In this document: positions 44,366 through 45,727 of the stretch, in pieces
Layout: every line of letters starts with the position of its first letter
Position numbering within the stretch: the first letter of the stretch is position 1
Virus record (IMG/VR): IMGVR_UViG_3300036819_000057
Span: 1 to 45,727 of that record
Source of the DNA: a virus
Length of the DNA: 45,727 nucleotides
Reading direction: 5' to 3' (one strand)
Position numbers and translations under genes: made by a program
Notes under the pieces: model-generated
Databases searched by the model: none
Told to the model about the DNA's origin: nothing
Seen by the model: the letters and a program-made list of their open reading frames with translations, nothing else

Positions 44366-44548
44366 ATGCAAACAGAGACCATCTGCCGCAACTGCGGGCT
44401 GACAATTCAGACTCTGGATATCAGCATGTCCGGTAGGCCACTTGGCTGGAAGCACTCAGACTACCCGGGCACGCAGCACTGCATAGTTGACGGCCAGATT
44501 AGCAGCAGCATGACAGCCGAGCCAGAGGGTGACAGGCATGCATCTTAA
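44366..44548 (+). CDS. Small CxxC protein
   Basis: 60 residues (MQTETICRNCGLTIQTLDIS). One CxxC plus a later Cys and two His (HSDYPGTQHC) suggest a zinc site. Function unknown. Confidence 0.65.
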   Translation: MQTETICRNCGLTIQTLDISMSGRPLGWKHSDYPGTQHCIVDGQISSSMTAEPEGDRHAS

Positions 44549-44762
44549 GATTACGCGAGATTATCTCAAAGACGGCGATGTTTTCTACTTCGCGAAAGAT
44601 CCTCAGTATGTGCACGAGCTGCACATAGACGCAGACGGCAACCGATTTGACTATGTCATCGGCGCTGAGGGGCCTATACCGTTCAGTAATGTCCTTGCGG
44701 TGTTCAGAGAGGTTATCGTCATCCATAACACCCACGCGTCGGCGGACCCTGATGCATCCTAG
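44538..44762 (+). CDS. Small hypothetical protein
   Basis: 74 residues from ATG at 44538 (MHLKITRDYLKDGDVFYFAK), with GAGGG upstream and 11-nt overlap. Strand-rich. Function unknown. Confidence 0.65.
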   Translation: MHLKITRDYLKDGDVFYFAKDPQYVHELHIDADGNRFDYVIGAEGPIPFSNVLAVFREVIVIHNTHASADPDAS

Positions 44763-44967
44763 GCAGCAGTTCGAGCTTGATTACTTTGACAAGCGCTACG
44801 CGCGTTTCTCTGAGGAAAAGCGGAAGCACCTCCTGGCCAAGCGGGCCGCTGAGTACGCTGCAGACGCGCTTTACCGGTCATCACCCTACGGCTGCCAGAA
44901 CGGCTGCCCGGAAGGCGATGAAGGCTTCCACAGGTTCTCGTGCTCTAAGGCGGGACTCAGTGCCTAA
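44752..44967 (+). CDS. Small hypothetical protein
   Basis: 71 residues from ATG at 44752 (MHPRQQFELDYFDKRYARFS). A charged helix then a Cys-rich tail (GCQNGCPEGDEGFHRFSC). Overlaps neighbours. Function unknown. Confidence 0.6.
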   Translation: MHPRQQFELDYFDKRYARFSEEKRKHLLAKRAAEYAADALYRSSPYGCQNGCPEGDEGFHRFSCSKAGLSA

Positions 44968-45136
44968 GCTAACCCGCAAGACGCGCATCGAGAAGCAGCG
45001 GAAAAGGTACCTGAAGTACCTTGACAGGACCGAACGCGGGATGTATGTTGGTTCTGACGGCAGGATGAGGCTCAAGGGACTGCCGGAACCGCAGCTAGGA
45101 CGACCGCGTAACTACAGGAAGAGGAACCATGGCTGA
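44960..45136 (+). CDS. Small basic protein
   Basis: 58 residues from GTG (MPKLTRKTRIEKQRKRYLKY). Nearly one third Lys/Arg, typical of nucleic acid-binding tails. Overlaps the next gene by 8 nt. Confidence 0.6.
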   Translation: MPKLTRKTRIEKQRKRYLKYLDRTERGMYVGSDGRMRLKGLPEPQLGRPRNYRKRNHG

Positions 45137-45278
45137 CAACGGAATCTACAGTGACGGGTTCCAGGACGGGCGCGCCGACCTGCTCAATGAGCTGGCGGAC
45201 CTGTTCGGTGAGTCCGGAGAGGCGACTGACCTGTATGTCCGCCTTGAGGAACTGCTTAACGCTGAGGGTGCACTGTAA
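45129..45278 (+). CDS. Small acidic protein
   Basis: 49 residues from ATG, AGGAA upstream (MADNGIYSDGFQDGRADLLN). Acidic helices. Followed by a terminator. Function unknown. Confidence 0.65.
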   Translation: MADNGIYSDGFQDGRADLLNELADLFGESGEATDLYVRLEELLNAEGAL

Positions 45279-45284
45279 GACTTC

Positions 45285-45308
45285 GGGGAGAGCCGCCTGG
45301 CTCTCCCC
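45285..45308 (+). terminator. Terminator
   Basis: A perfect 10-bp stem (GGGGAGAGCC/GGCTCTCCCC) with 4-nt loop GCCT, seven nt after a stop codon. Confidence 0.8.
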
Positions 45309-45330
45309 TCCTGCTTGGGAGGGAATGAAC

Positions 45331-45727
45331 ATGCAGCACTCCTGGATTACCGAAAAGCGGCGCCAGACCTGGAACACCATCTACAGCTACACCGAACAGC
45401 ACATCACGAAGGGTGACGGCAAGGACGAGTTCGGTAACCTTCCTTATCCTCTGGCAGCGTTCGGTGACCTGCTAGACGAAGTTGACCGGTACGACGAGGC
45501 TAATGGCAACGAAGTCGCTACTAAGCTGCTAGACATCGGCTGCGGAAGCGGACAGCTAGTGGCTATCGCAGCCGAGTTCTTCGGAATGCGGGCGTGCGGG
45601 TTCGACAACGACCTTAAGTCTGTCGAGGCCGCCGATGAGCTGTTCTGGAAGCTGATGCCTCAGGGAATGTACATGTCCGCGTGGCAGCAGGATGCAGACT
45701 CCTTCAACTTCCACGACCTGGCACGGT
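45331..45727 (+). CDS. SAM-dependent methyltransferase, 3' end beyond window
   Basis: 132 codons are visible. The ATG at 45331 has better spacing from GGGAGGG than the ATG two codons earlier. Residues about 69-92 give the class I SAM-binding motif LLDIGCGSGQLVAIAAEFFG, followed by ACGFDND, the acidic residue for the SAM ribose. The substrate-binding half is missing, so whether it modifies DNA, protein or a small molecule is unknown. Confidence 0.85.
   Translation, partial: MQHSWITEKRRQTWNTIYSYTEQHITKGDGKDEFGNLPYPLAAFGDLLDEVDRYDEANGNEVATKLLDIGCGSGQLVAIAAEFFGMRACGFDNDLKSVEAADELFWKLMPQGMYMSAWQQDADSFNFHDLAR

Noticed and set aside
1-45727. UAG recoding as an explanation for the amber at 39549
   Set aside because: Several other genes (RNA ligase, 29692, 35517, 35704, 37368) end at TAG with neighbours starting right after, so TAG is a normal stop.

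Overview
The window is a 45.7-kb stretch of a tailed double-stranded DNA phage (siphovirus type) of an actinobacterium. The evidence is two WhiB-family Fe-S regulators, SigA-type promoters with TAGGAT/TAAGGT-like -10 boxes, a fairly GC-rich sequence, frequent GTG starts and an HK97-type head plus long-tail gene set. The host genus cannot be fixed from sequence alone. I see no integrase, excisionase or clear immunity repressor here.

Left arm, minus strand (1-19.6 kb): the virion module, read right to left. It runs from a terminase small-subunit candidate and large terminase, through the portal, a small membrane/Zn protein, a large ParB-like/ADP-ribosyltransferase head protein, several small head proteins, a protease-scaffold fusion, capsid proteins, connectors and the major tail protein, to tail chaperones (-1 frameshift), the tape measure with a transglycosylase domain, and a Dit-like tail protein. 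Most genes are coupled by TGATG/ATGA overlaps. A second, previously unremarked -1 frameshift signal lies in the head module (12239-12245).

Centre (19.6-28.0 kb): a WhiB gene, an FmdB-like zinc ribbon and a small basic gene on plus; then, on minus, two peptidase-fold proteins, a B12-dependent ribonucleotide reductase, a holin-like gene with small membrane proteins, six tRNAs, a structured RNA at the head of the tRNA operon, a second WhiB, an RNA ligase and a run of tiny genes. tRNAs and an RNA ligase in one transcription unit suggest tRNA supply and repair. Two of the tRNAs lack the canonical D-loop/T-loop elbow bases.

28.05-28.8 kb is a noncoding control region where the arms diverge. It holds inverted repeats, a cluster of GTGGTGTGAA-type sites, a LexA-like box, an AT-rich stretch and a Crp-type box abutting the first rightward promoter.

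Right arm, mainly plus strand (28.8-45.7 kb): early and replication genes. These are a MoxR/CobS-like ATPase, a DUF3631-type ATPase, a D5/P4-type primase-helicase, a RecD/Dda-type helicase and a truncated methyltransferase, with about 30 tiny genes. A short minus-strand block (39.1-40.5 kb) interrupts it, flanked by an iteron-bearing noncoding region (38.6-39.1 kb) and by a diverged second copy of the 28.2-kb repeat cluster (40.5-40.76 kb).

Gene expression shows three repeated devices: promoters whose -10 lies 6-7 nt from the ATG (leaderless mRNAs), terminator hairpins whose loop carries the next promoter's -35, and TGTGA-N6-TCACA boxes at three early promoters.
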